Assembly (NCBI RefSeq): GCF_040436345.1
Contig: NC_133215.1
Location: forward strand, 18,731,306-18,795,305
From: Pagrus major
Taxonomy: Eukaryota > Chordata > Actinopteri > Spariformes > Sparidae
Length of the DNA stretch: 64,000 nucleotides
Direction: 5' to 3'
The notes under the pieces: generated by a model
Seen by the model: the letters and a program-made list of their open reading frames with translations, nothing else
Databases searched by the model: none
Told to the model about the DNA's origin: nothing
Position numbers and translations under genes: made by a program
Shown: piece by piece, positions 13,679 through 25,560 of the stretch
How the letters are laid out: each line of letters opens with the position of its first letter
Position numbering within the stretch: position 1 is the stretch's first letter

Positions 13679-13740
13679 AGTGTGTGTGTGTGTGTGTGTG
13701 TGCGTGTGCGTGTGTGTGCATGCGTGCAGGCATGTGTGTG
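13679..13740. repeat. GT-rich microsatellite with GC interruptions
   Basis: GT repeats with GCGT interruptions, a tract with Z-DNA-like purine/pyrimidine alternation. Confidence 0.9.
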
Positions 13741-14414
13741 GGCGGATGTTTGCGTTCATTATAACGCCATGGGTCTATGGCTCTTTGTGTGTGTGATTGT
13801 ATCAGTGTGCATGTGTGTTTGTTCAAAATTGGCTCTGTGTGAAAAGAGCTAAGTGGGAGTCACCCGGAGAATGATTTTGGGCAATTTGTCTCATGTGTTT
13901 GTGGCTCTGTGGTGACGTAGCTGCTGCAGAGCTGTTCTGTCCTCTTCTCCGGACCTCCGAGTGGGAGGGCCACAACGACTGAATGTGTCTCACTGACGAA
14001 CTGTTTCCCTGTCATTAAAATGTGTATTCACCAGATGAGGCATGCAGCGCACTTGAGGCGAGATGTGAAAGCTCCACAAATTGACCTTGATGGGATGTCG
14101 TGGTGAGAGGAGTGGCTTTTGGCCCTTTTCTTTATCTTTCCTTCTGGAGTGCTTTGCACTCTTATACATTTGGTTCTTAAAGTTATATTTATTCCTGTTG
14201 GTGGATATTGTTTTGATGTATTCTACAGCTTTTATACAGTGCAGTTCCTATAGTAATTTCTGCAAGTCCTCCACCCTGTGCCCTTTATTTTTACAACTCA
14301 TCTGAAACAGCTAAATGGTTTTCAAGGTTTTCAAGTAACATTTTGAGGAAAAATAGAAAAAATGCAATCTTGTAGTAGTAATATCCACTTGTAGTGATGA
14401 CAGAATCAGAACAG
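13741..14414. other. Non-coding stretch, no gene seen
   Basis: No supported exon or repeat family. Confidence 0.5.
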
Positions 14415-14545
14415 TTAGTTAGAACTGAAGAAACCTCTTGGATGAGAGGTGAAACGTCTTCAAGAAACTGAAACAAGTCCAGTTGCCTACGATACAGCAC
14501 CTAGATTTACAATGACCTGAATGACTGAGAACCTTCATCAACAAG
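14415..14545 (+). mobile_element. Interspersed fish repeat tail with hammerhead-like core
   Basis: Matches, as I remember it, a very common fish repeat with the run 'GGATGAGAGGTGAAACGTC' followed by 'AAGTCCAGTTGCC' and 'TACAATGACCTGAATGACTG'. CTGAAGA (14425-14431) is followed by a 7-bp hairpin (14433-14439 with 14444-14450, loop GGAT) and then GAAAC GTC. This is the order of a hammerhead ribozyme core, a motif known from Penelope-like elements. Family assignment is tentative. Confidence 0.45.
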
Positions 14546-16650
14546 CATCAGTACAGTTTTTGTTATTGGTGTCTTTATGCACTCACAGCACTTGAGTAAA
14601 GGTTAGGGAAAGGTCATTGTCTTTGTTCGATTGGTTGATTGATGCATATCATATTATATAGCCAGCCATGGCGACTTGGCTTTCAGCCTACACCTAACCA
14701 CACTCTGGAGTCCTGCTCTTTGTACGCCTACCATCCACCCCTCACCACCTCATTTCAAATCTGTTGTAATATATAAATTACACTTTAAAACATTGCCTCT
14801 AAATATAGAGTACTTACCTGAGACATAATTCTCACTTTCTCTAAACTCTCAGCTATAACTATCAGCACAAAGTAGCTCTTGCTCACTAACCTCTCATAAT
14901 GACTCATCTAAAAACTTGCTTCAGTGTGTGAAACATGTTATACAGACAACAGTGTGAAATATATTACAATATGTGTGTAAACCACAGTTGACAGAGAATG
15001 GCTCTTACACTTGGCACATCTACAGGTTGTTCTCTGCTACTAAGTACAGACTCCACTCAGAAACACAAATTTTACTGCTCTTGACAAATCAAATGTGTTA
15101 CTTACTCCAAATGACACATTCACACTTTGAGACTCTTTGTACTGTATGTTAGTGAGTTATTACAGCCAATTAACGCTTCTTAACCTCAACAACATACAAT
15201 AGTAACCTTACTACAGATTCCAACATCATTAAGAACACCTATTCCTTTTTTTTTAAACTTGCAACAGACTATTAGTGTGTTATCTTTTCAACTTTTTAGA
15301 AATGCAGGTCACTACATTTAATTAGCTAGAATAGTGCAGCTTGTGCACATAGTGAAACCAAATATTTTTAAGCTGCTCCTTTTTCATCCATTAGGTGGAA
15401 CTTTAACCTGCAAACATGGGACAATTAAAAATACTCTGCTGGAGGCCACTCAGGTCACACATGATGTTGCCTGCTGCAGCAGCCTGGTCCCTAATTGACA
15501 CCAAAACAGAAACCACTGTTTTGGGCAACTTGTTAAGGCATTTTATTACTGGCATATATTGATGAACCATCTCAACAGAACCATAGATACTTGAGCAGCT
15601 ACACAAAAAGTGATTGATTCCTATTTAAAAACTGCAAATTAAATAAGAGAAAGAAGGCAGCATAAAGTCATGTCAGTAAAAAATAAACTATGAAAGTGTA
15701 TGAACCATACAAGATGAACATAGAGAACTTTGATGGGCCGATGATTTGTTCCTTGTCATCGATTCAACCCTTTGTGTTTAATATACAAAAAGAAATTGGC
15801 ACGGTTTCAAGCGTAGTAGCTTGGAACGCCTCACTAAACCATGCGCACCAAATTCACTGATACTTATCCACTTGGGAGTAACCTCGGGTGCATCAAAATC
15901 AAGCAGCATTCTGCTTTGCTTTGTGAGCAGCAGATTTCATCCGCAGAACAACCTCCACCTCAAAGCGTTTAACAGAGGCGTCTATTGAGATTGCATGGAT
16001 CTTGCAAGGACAAGGAACCATTTCTGAAGCACAAATAGTAAAAATCTGTTTTTTTAATCCACAACGGACATATTGTATGCAATCCTTGACAAGGAAAATG
16101 AAATTGTAAGGCAAAGAAAAGGAGAGAGATTTTTTTATCCGACCATGAATTAAGCACATAGAAGACATTAATGAGCAGTTGACTGCAGCTTTGTCCAAAA
16201 AGATTTGCTTCAGAATTGTTGTAGATGAGAACATAAAGGTGACCGATGTTGCACAGCTGTGTGGTTGCTGAAAGATTCATAGAGTTTTCTTTGCACTGCA
16301 GATGAGAATATTCTGAATACGCCTCTTTAAAAAGGGAAAAAAAAACTTTTGAGTGCAAAACAACTCCAACTTTTCATATGATCATAAATCCAGAAATCAC
16401 TCTTTTCAAAACAATAATAATAAAATCAAAGTCCCCTTTGATTTGCGTTCATCGGCTGAATGTAGTCCAGTTCACTCTTCCCACAGACCTGGATCTGCAC
16501 CAACATCCGTCGAATCCATTTGGATTTACTTCTAAAACTCGTAAAGATATGTTAAAACCGTTATCTAGGCTGCACATTGGTGTCAGTTGCAGGTTTCTAT
16601 TCCTATTTGTCACTGTATAGCAGCTGAACAAAGACTACCCTCAAAGAAAA
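14546..16650. other. Non-coding stretch, no gene seen
   Basis: AT-rich sequence with only short frames. The overlapping minus-strand frames at 15.9-16.36 kb show no domain, no signal and no splice context. Confidence 0.5.
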
Positions 16651-16995
16651 CATATTTAAATCTGCTAGATCCAGATTTTTATTTTGATCTGCATCAAATT
16701 GTACTCACTCATTGATATAATATAGATAATTTCATCAGGATCATTGCATCATTCCCTGAGAAATTAACAGAAATGTCATAAAACACTATCTTGCAGAGTA
16801 AAAAAAAAAAAGTCAGAAAACATTCGGATCTGTCCATTTATCTATATCTGCACCAAAGGTTAATGGGGTCTGTTCTGGGCTGAGGCCCATCCTCATTTTG
16901 TGTAATCTTGCTGATAAACCAACCAACCAACCAACCACCAACCACCAACCGGACACTGGTGAAAACAAAAACCTCCTTGAGACGTGCAACAGTTC
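16650..16995 (+). mobile_element. Non-LTR retrotransposon 3' tail (RTE-type), decayed
   Basis: The order of a 'GGATCTG..CATTTATCTATATCTGCACCAAA' type segment, 'GTAATCTTGCTGATAAACCAACCAACC', a short tetranucleotide run, and 'GGTGAAAACAAAAACCTCCTTG' matches the 3' end I recall for abundant fish RTE-like elements, whose tails read '..TAATCCTGCTGACAAAC..' and '..AACCTCCTTGGCGGAGG'. Only the tail is present and no reverse transcriptase frame is visible. Confidence 0.5.
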
Positions 16996-17651
16996 TAGTG
17001 ATTTGAACATTATGACCCAGAATATCGTGACTCAGTGATGCATAGTGAGTAAATCACTTATTGTAAAATGTAGAAGCAAGGAATTTTATCATTGGCGTTT
17101 CATGCATGTTTGCCTGAACACATGTTAGAGCCATTGTAAGCTTCATTATCTAAAGTTTTCATTGATTGCAGAAATTGCAAAAAGATTTGAAGTTGAGATG
17201 GGCAGAGGAGGGGGCGGGGGGAAGAGATAGTCAATTACATCAAAAGATTGGCTAGATTAGGCTCATGATTACGATTAAACTTCTAATAAATTTGTGGTTG
17301 CACACTGTGATCCAATGAAGACATTAGCTAACCAAGCTGCCTCAGTTTATCTCCCCTTGAAAGTTGCTTGACTTCATCAAAGATTTTTACCTGGCGAACA
17401 CATGGGTTTTCATTAATTGCTAATCAGTGAAAAGGAAAAGACATGAAAGTGTACAGATACAGTATCTCGGGTGATCTACAATGATAACTCTTGAGAAAAA
17501 AAAATCTGTCTACTTAAGACTGACTTTAATTAGAACAAAGCAGCCCATGTATGGCCAAATGGTTACGGTTCAAAGGTTTCAGTTTCTCACAAACATTTTT
17601 GCCCACAGGCTGAACCATCCTGTACAAGTTTTCCAATATCGGCCAAAGGAA

Positions 17652-18105
17652 CCCTAAAAAAGAAAGAAGGACCATGACGTCATCGAATCTTGCTTTAGAA
17701 CATATCTACACCGTATGACCTCTGATGAAGAAATGCCATCAGAAAATGAAAGAACACACTTCAGAGAGTAGGTTTACAACTGATTTATGTATTAAGAAGT
17801 TGTTCGTCCCTTGTTTTTATTTGGGAAGGGCTCCTGTTGATATTTGGTCAGACCTGCCCCGTTTGGTGACGATATTGTTAGCTCTGTCAAATTTGAAAAA
17901 AAATCCGTTACCTACCAACCTACACTCTAAAGTGTATTCTTTGATTTTCTGAAGACATTTCTTCATCAGAAGTTATACAACATACATATGTTGGGTGTTA
18001 GTGTGTTTTTCCATGCCTCCCATAGACTTCAATACAGTTGTCACCACTGTCTGGCACCAAAGCGAGATTCGGTGACGTAATGACCTTTCCTTCTTTTTGA
18101 AGTTC
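17652..18105. repeat. Fold-back (inverted repeat) element, MITE-like
   Basis: The left arm (17652-17763) is matched by the reverse complement of the right arm (17928-18105). CTCTGATGAAGAAATG with its flank pairs with the complement of the segment near 17940-17972. The outer AAAAAAGAAAGAAGG..GACGTCA..CGAATCTTGCTTTAG pairs with the complement of 18064-18105. The right arm carries about 60 extra bases. No transposase frame is visible, so a non-autonomous DNA element is the simplest reading. Confidence 0.55.
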
Positions 18106-18109
18106 CTCG

Positions 18110-19440
18110 TTTGGAACCTACTGTCATACTGTTCACTTCTTATTATTTTCTGTAATTTCTTGTTTTCTGGCCCTTTTTGGTTTATTGGCCAACAAAAAAA
18201 AACGGTTAAGGCAACAAACTGGTTAGTTTTAGGAAAAGATGATTTGGGTGAAATGGACCCTACTTCATACAACGGAACCCTACTGCTCATGCTCAAACCC
18301 CATTAGCTCACAGAACTAAGGACATCATGAGGGAGGACTGCAATTAGACCCTTCTCGATCCTCCTGCCCCAACCCCCCTACGCAGACATTGTTGTTAGGG
18401 TATTCTGCATGCTGGGGCGCTGGCATGACTTACAGGGACACTTGATGGAATTTAGCCATTCTGAACAGAATTTGTTTCTCCTCTGCTTCTCTTGCTGTGA
18501 CTAGTCACAATGTCTGCTGTGCAAAAGGCCTATTCACACCTATAGTCGTTTCTAAGGCTGAAGGTTGTGATGTTGATTATCTTGTATTGTAAGGTGTTCT
18601 GCTTCTTTTCAGAGCCCTTGGAGTCGACACTTCAAAAATAATCAACAAAAATGTGATGATTAAAGCTTCAGAACTTGCAGGGATGTTTCATTCAATTGCA
18701 CAGGTGTGCATGTTATAATGTCCACTAACATGTCATTATAACCCAAGGTGTATTCTTTCTCTGCGTTTCAAGGTTGCCACATTGTCAGTAATTGCATATG
18801 TCTCTTCATCACAGATTATGGGATACTGGTTTCAAGTCTGCGATAACTGAAGAGGTGAATATTTACATTTAGATGTGTGTGTTTGATGTGTTTATAATTT
18901 TACTGCAAGTGCTATTACTGTGTGAATTTTCAGTGTATTCAAAAAACAAGGGAGGCATAGCGCAACTGTGTGTAATCACAGAGTAGAAAATACAAAATAA
19001 AGGCTGTAATTAAGCCCGCTTTTCTTTTTTTTTTGCCATAATGCGGTAAAAAACAACAAAGAAACAGTGTTTTTTTTATACCTCCTCAAAATACTAGTAT
19101 TAGCTGCACAAAGCAAATTTTCACCACTTAAATACAATTAATATACACTAATGGCTATAGGGCTACAAATAACACTGTACAGTGCTAAATGGAGATGAAC
19201 ACAATGAGTCCATAATAGATGCACTAAACAGGTCGTTTGTCTCTAATGGCCTCAATAAACAGCCACATCGCCATCTAGTGACACTGTTAGGAAACACAAG
19301 CTTGAGAGCTGGCAGTTGAAGTTACATTAGCAGCTGCTTTAGTGCAGGATATTGCTGACCTTGTGTATGTCATTGGGGATATAAACATCCGTTCAGGTAT
19401 TCTACACACAGGAACTGTGTACAGACAAATGCACAGATTA
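18110..19440. other. Non-coding stretch, no gene seen
   Basis: No supported exon. A CTCF-like core, GCCATCTAGTGA, lies at 19270-19281. Confidence 0.5.
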
Positions 19441-19470
19441 CACACACACACACACACCTATACACACACG

Positions 19471-19503
<33 letters not shown>
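19441..19503. repeat. (CA)n with central (CG)n
   Basis: CA repeats flank an 11-base CG run at 19469-19479. From about 19461 the tract is strictly alternating pyrimidine/purine, a strong Z-DNA former. Confidence 0.95.
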
Positions 19504-19505
<2 letters not shown>

Positions 19506-20559
19506 CACATTTACACATAAAAGTGAGTCGGTGAGCAAAAATAGAAATGCAGCTTTTGTCCAGAAAATCCTACTTTCACAAAGACAAATACTCAAGTCTT
19601 ACCTGCATATTTACTAATGCTCTGCACATAAAGGCACACATGTAAAATACAAGCAGTTCAACAAACAAAGAGCATGCACCAAACCTTGTGCTTTAAATAC
19701 CTTTGTTTCCTGATTGGTGACAGTTAGTCCTTTAGCTTCACATTTACCATCAAGTTTTTTTGCTTTAACATATGATTATGAAGTAAATGTTGTTTGCACA
19801 AAGTAATGGCTATTGAATAATGACACCATCAACGTTTAGATTAGTTCTATATGAACCTTACTTTCACTTTGCAGTTTTGCTTGTCATGAAATCTCCTGGA
19901 AAAATGAAGGCTGACTGGCAATCAAGACAGGCTGGCAGCCTGGCATCATCTGCTGTCATGTCTATATTTTAGACTAAATGGATGAGTAAACTCACATTTT
20001 GTCCTGTCTTATTGACAGCTGCTGCTCTGAGGAAAACGGAAAGGGATCCAGTTGTCTTTGCATCAGTAGTAGCAACAATAATACCACCTGGAAACACTAG
20101 AGGGGAAATGTGTCTATTTCTACTTTAAATATACGCAGACAAGTCCACCTCCGTTGCTTCTGCATTTATAAGAGTGTCCCTAAGCACCTTCCCTAACATC
20201 TCAATTCGTATGTCGCTACACTAGTGACTAAAAGTTGTCATCTCAGGACTCCCTGCTCTTGTCTGGCAAGGCCTCTTATGGAGATTGGTACTGTTAAAGA
20301 GCCCTCATGTGGGCGGCTCCATATTCTTTAAGCGATCTGCAAAAAAATGAAACCACAGATACTAGTGACCTCAAATGCTTTGAAACATCACCGTATAGAC
20401 TTTTTCTAATGATAGAAATGGACAGGTGCTTTGTTTTCCATACTTTAATGAATGGCTTAATAAGGAAATGGTGTGCTACTAATGATCTTTCTTTTGCTTT
20501 CCTAATTTATTGCCTTTGACAAAATGGCAGCACAATTATTTTTTCTGAACCAGCATTTA

Positions 20560-20640
20560 AACAGAGACTCTCAAAAAATGACTGCAGTCTCGAGAGACCA
20601 TCCTGGTTAAATAAAGGTCAAATAAAATAAATAAATAAAA
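20560..20640 (+). mobile_element. LINE-like 3' tail
   Basis: 'GACCATCCTGGTTAAATAAAGG' type sequence followed by (AAAT)n-like short repeats, the tail seen on many fish LINEs. No coding part is recognisable upstream. Confidence 0.45.
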
Positions 20641-20699
20641 TGCACAACAGTAAAACCAACATTATTAACCTACTATTAAAAGACAGCCATTCTGTCAGT

Positions 20700-21025
20700 A
20701 ATGATCTACATGTTTCAAACACAATGCATGTTTACACGGCCCTGAAGGCCAGAGTGCACTGTTTCCTGTGTTGTTGTAGTTGCAGCAGCAAATACAAAAA
20801 CACAGACACACTCACACATGTGTATGCACACACTAACACAGGGCTGCTGTGGGTGATCAAGCGGTTGACGTTTGACAAGTGGATGGAAACAGTTGTGGTT
20901 TCTGCAGGCCCCGGCCCCTCCCTCAATGCTGCAGAGGGGCTTGAGCTGAAAACAGTAAAGCTGAAAATCCTCTGGATAACATCTGTGCCAGCACACATAG
21001 CAACAGCATTGTGAAAATAAATGCA
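20700..21025 (+). repeat. Dispersed repeat, copy A
   Basis: About 320 bases similar by eye to 56650-56972. Shared blocks include 'GACAAGTGGATGGAAACAG', 'TTTCTGCAGGCCCCGGCCC', 'GGGGCTTGAGCTGAAAA' and 'CACACATAGCAACAG'. There is a CA-rich centre and no convincing protein. Family unknown. Confidence 0.65.
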
Positions 21026-23765
21026 CATGAACTTGCAGAAACACACAGCCAGGCCCAAGACACACACAGACACTGAGAAATAAGCAGTTTTGAAAAGCTT
21101 CCTTTCCAGCCTGTCTTGCATTTTAGTTGTGTTAATTTTTCAGCCCAGTTTAGTTCATTTTAATCAGCGTCTAATAAGTCTTCAGGCGCCACTCTGTCAC
21201 ACACCATTTCTGTTTACCACTCCCCTTGGACTGCAGTTCAAGTCTCATTTTTTTGGAAACAAACTCTGCATGATACTCTACTACTTACTGTTAGTCAAGG
21301 AACAGTCACACTTTCAGCTCCCATTCAGATATTCACATATTATTTTAGCTTTAAATAAGGCTATGAGCAGAACACAAGCAGTGTGATAGTGGAGTGTGTC
21401 TGAAGGCAGACGTTATACAACTGGCTTGATGACTATTTTCATTTAAGAGATTAACTAAACCAAATAATTTGGTTTCAGGTTCCCAGCAGGCAGTTCAGGG
21501 CATTGTGTTTTAAAGAGGAAATAGGACATATTCTAAGATTTGAACTGGTCCATGTATTATGTTTTTCACCATCCATTATTGCAGGGGGACCAGGTGTAAC
21601 CAAAAATGAACTGCCAATCCGGTAAATAAGCTGCCAAGTCAATTGCTTTGGACTTGGCAGCCTTGGTTTTCAGATCCATAAAAGATGTTGGTGAAATGAT
21701 TCTGGTGTGTTTTCATGTCCAACTGCAAAACATTGACTTTGTGAATCCATATACCCAGTTGTCTATTATGTTAACACAGAGCCTCATTAAAGGCATTTGT
21801 GTTTGGAGTGTGGCCAATAGTGTCATCTGTGTGTCCCAGTTTTGTGAGGCCTCAATGTTTGGTCAGCGGATGTATTTGAATCACAGCCACTAATGTAGAT
21901 CACTAGTTCAGAATAGACTGAAAGATACAACAGTGAGGCTGTGGACTGAGAATTTAGTCAATCAAAACCAATTGCTGTAAAGGGAAAGAGGCAATCTGGT
22001 AGGACTGCATAATCACACAATAACACGTATTGCACATGCTTCACCTTTGTTGGTTTATTGTAATGTCATTTCCGGATGGTTTAAGTTCAGCTGCAATGTT
22101 TTTTCCAGGAAGTGTTACGCTCTTGTACCACACTGGTCAGGGTGGGTAGTCGAATGTACAAAACACAAGACAGTATTGCCTTTTTAATAGGCTCTTTATT
22201 GTCATGCTCACATATGGGATATATGGTAAAGAGGAAAGGGTTTCCCATATGTTTATGATTGTTCACAACAACAGACAACTCAATACAGCTGATTACGATT
22301 GGACTTATGATGGTTTAAAGTGTGGTGGTGGTAGCTATAGTGTCTTTTGTAGGGAAAACCAATTAAATAGAAGGTTTAAGTGAAGGTTTTTCAAATATGT
22401 TCCGTATGAACATTTTGTGACTTGGCAAAGACATTAATTAAAACACTCATTATGTTGATGAAGGATATAAACCAAGTGGTATTTCTTTCAAAGTATATTT
22501 GCTATAACCAGTGAGTAGTGTATAAACAGTAACATTATTGGGGTGCATGTTTAAGGGAAAAAAAGAAAGTTGTAATTTGTGTGCAGTCATCAAAATATGA
22601 TTTTTCTGTGAAAATTAGTTGATTTTGTTTGTACTCTATTATGACATATAAATACAGGCACCTGCCATCAGTTTTTAAAACACAGTAAGTGGCCAGTAGT
22701 TAGTATTTTAGTATGATTGATTGACATAAACACAAAAGCTCTTCAACTATGTACAAGATTATACCTTAAATCTATCTGGTCCAAAACTTTGATCCTTTAA
22801 TCTGAAACATTTCCACTCAAACTCAACAAAACCTCTGAATGGAGGTAAAAAACCTCTATATAATGACAGGTTGTCATTGTGGATCTCAAATGGAAAATCT
22901 GATTTGGTCCTTTCAAAGAAGGGATTAATACATTATAATCAATCTTTTAAATTGTCTGAAGATCCTTGTCGAATGTATTTGCTGAGTTCAGTGGGGGGAA
23001 CAATGTTTGCTCATGGGCTATGTAGATGATCTATAGTCACTGAGGTCTGTAAAGTGTGTAAGTTTGTCAAACGGTGGCAGCAGGCTGACCTGGAAACAGT
23101 GTCATGTACCTTAGTATAAAAATAACTTAGTGTTCTAACCACAGTAGACAGAAAAACAAATCTACCTTCATCAAGGGCAGATGTTCCCATTATGATACCA
23201 CTGAACAGCTTATATGTGTTCAGTATTGTTTGTAAAACATCAGTGGGTTCAATACATTGTTAGTGGTAAACTAAAGTTTGTGCCCCAGTGAAAAGAGTAT
23301 TTTGGTTGCTACAAAACACTTCATAACGAGCTTTGACACTTCAGGACATCTCACCTCATCAAGCAGATATCCTGTGAGATGACACTGTGTGTGCTATCAG
23401 AAAGAGTGTAGACAAACTTTTCACATTTGTTGGACTGTTGACTGTATAAAATATGTACGGAGATTTTTTGAACCCCTTGATCCCACTGGGGCATGTCTCG
23501 TCTTGTTACCTGCCGTGTCCGACACTGTTTTGTACCGTCCGACACACGGCCTCATATCCAACTGGGAGCGTTTCAGAACCGGATCGTCATGCCTGATTTT
23601 GATGACTTGCTCAGATTGTTTTGATTTTGTCATTTTTCCTTGATTTTTGTGCTTCTACCATGGGTGAGTACTCTAAGTATTTAAATCTTTTTGTTATTTA
23701 TCTTTATAAGTGTGTTTATTGTTAAGATTTCTGACTTTGTTGTGCTGTTGATCCTAAGTCAGCAC
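21026..23765. other. Non-coding stretch, no gene seen
   Basis: AT-rich sequence. Short frames on both strands lack domains or splice context. An ATG in good Kozak context followed at once by a splice-donor-like GGTGAGT (near 23660) was considered but has no recognisable partner exon. Confidence 0.5.
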
Positions 23766-23769
23766 GGGG

Positions 23770-24139
23770 TGTTTTGTTTTAGATATTGACTGGATGCACT
23801 ATGTCATTCCGCTGTCTGACTTCCTGTCTGGCTCGATCTAACTGGTGGCGCGGCTGCAGTCCACTTCTGTCAAAAATAGACTCTGTGCATATTCTTTGAG
23901 GAGCAGAGCGAAGAGCTGCTTTTGGGACGCTGCTGAAACATGCGCAGCTGGTGGAAATGCAAGCATTGTCTAGAACTGCCACGGCGGAGACGGGCCCGGT
24001 GGACTCTGGGAGTAATCGTGAAGCATCGTCAGTGGAAGTGCCTTAAATCTGCATTCTTTCTAATGGCCAGCAGGGGGAGACTCCTGGTTTCAAAATGAAC
24101 TCCAATTGCATATAAGCTTATGAGGAAAAAACCCTCCTT
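23770..24139. repeat. Fish interspersed repeat, left part
   Basis: Contains blocks I recall as common fish repeats ('CTGCTGAAACATGCGCAGCTGG', '..CCCGGTGGACTCTGGGAGT', then 'GGCCAGCAGGGGGAGACTCCTGG'). The second repeat resumes at 24882 after an insertion. A CTCF-like core lies at 24067-24080. Confidence 0.5.
24067..24080 (+). promoter_or_regulatory. CTCF-like core at left edge of array
   Basis: CCAGCAGGGGGAGA fits the CCASYAGRKGGC-type CTCF core except at the last core base. It lies inside an interspersed repeat, so binding is uncertain. Confidence 0.35.
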
Positions 24140-24881
24140 AATCCGTGTATCATTCGTTCTTTTAATATTCAATAGGGAAACCAAAATGGGAAAATGAAAA
24201 AACGATTTGTTTTTTCATAACTCTGTCATATTGGAGTATTGGTTTCTTGAGACTTTTTAATACTGAGCAGGCAGATCCACAGCAAATAAGTGGGAATAGA
24301 ACTAAGACTGAAAATCAGTTTACCATGAGCAAGGACAACAAGAAAAAAATGCTAGAGTTAAAATGATCAAAACTTAGAATTGTCAACCAATTACAGACCG
24401 TGTCATTGTATAATTCATTGTCATTTCATCTCCCCCATATTTATTACATTTTTCAGTTCATGAACTGGCTTGAAAATAACTGAACAACACCATCTATAGG
24501 CAGAATGCCACTTTTAAGGTGGACTGGGAAATTCCAATAAGAAGCTGTGAATCGGACGCCAACTTCAGTGTCGTCTGTTGCAGTGTAGTGGAAATCTCTG
24601 CATGTGTCTTGCCAGTTTCAAATAAGTCTTTATTATACTAACATGTGGTTCCAGTGTGGTCAAGGTGTTGATTCATTGAATCATTCATTGAAAATCAAGT
24701 CCGGCCTGTTTTTTCATTTCCCTAATTTTGATCTGAGCAGAAGATTGAAGTATGAAAAAACAAATCGTTATTTGTTTTTGGTGTCAGATTCATAAACGAA
24801 TAACGAAATAACAAATTGTTTTTTCATTTTCCGATTTTGGTTTCCGTATTGAATATTAAAAGAACGAATGATGAATGGATT
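24140..24881. mobile_element. Fold-back transposon-like insertion carrying array spacer
   Basis: The segment is flanked by a 6-base direct repeat CTCCTT (24134-24139 and 24882-24887). Its ends are inverted repeats: the left arm (24140-24229, starting AATCC) matches the complement of 24750-24881, and both contain TCATTCGTTCTTTTAATATTC. Between the arms, 24227-24665 is near-identical to the start of every other array unit (for example 31930-32365). Removing the insertion rejoins the surrounding fish repeat cleanly. There is no transposase frame. Confidence 0.65.
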
Positions 24882-25374
24882 CTCCTTCTCACTAGATTAA
24901 TTACCTCAGTAAACAGTTTCCTAATGAGTTTATGGTCTTAACTGCTTGTTTCAAGTCCTCTCCAAAATATTAATTTCGTAACCTGTGGTCCTCTGAATAA
25001 GGTCACTTCTGCCTCTAAAAAGATGACGACGGCCATAATGCAAACTCAAGGCATCCAAACAGTAGTCCACAAACCGATGGGTGGAGTCACAGTGGGTTGA
25101 CTCTTGGGTTGAACACAAAATCAGATCGCCAGAATACCAAGTTTTGGTGTCTTGGGACATTTTCTGAAACAACAAATGATCGTTTTTCTTGGGAGGAAAG
25201 TCTCTAGGGAAGAGATGAGGGTTGAAGTTCACTTTGGCAGATCAAACAATACTTATTCTAATATGATTACTTGTAGAAATTAAAAGCCACAGCCAATGTG
25301 ATTATCACTGGTAACAAGAGTCACTCTCTTTTGTTTCACCAACAGCTGCTACCGAAGACTGGCCTCTAGGTCCT

Positions 25375-25530
25375 TCAGAGACATTACTCTACGTAGTACT
25401 CTTTCAGAGCGCTATCATGTAAATGATAACACCTCCTCTAATTATCACAAGGAAACATCCACGAGCAGAATGTCACATACTGTGGCATTACACCAATAGA
25501 AAACAACCACAGAAGAAATGTTCCACTTGA
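25375..25530 (+). pseudogene. Relic V-type Ig exon upstream of gene 1
   Basis: Short blocks match the functional V exon in the same order. An ATTACTCT-containing block corresponds to the ITLY B strand. AACACCTCCTCTAATT corresponds to AACACTTCCTCTAATT (NTSSN). CATACTGTGGCATTAC corresponds to the YYCG region. The C-to-D part is missing and there is no continuous frame in this copy. The same relic is present upstream of all five genes (about 32985-33150, 40570-40740, 48205-48375 and 57315-57490). Confidence 0.45.
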
Positions 25531-25560
25531 CTGGCCAATCACCGCCTATATTTCCTTTAA

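Noticed and set aside
23640-23680. ATG with Kozak context followed directly by a splice donor, as a first exon
   Set aside because: No downstream partner exon in frame could be recognised.
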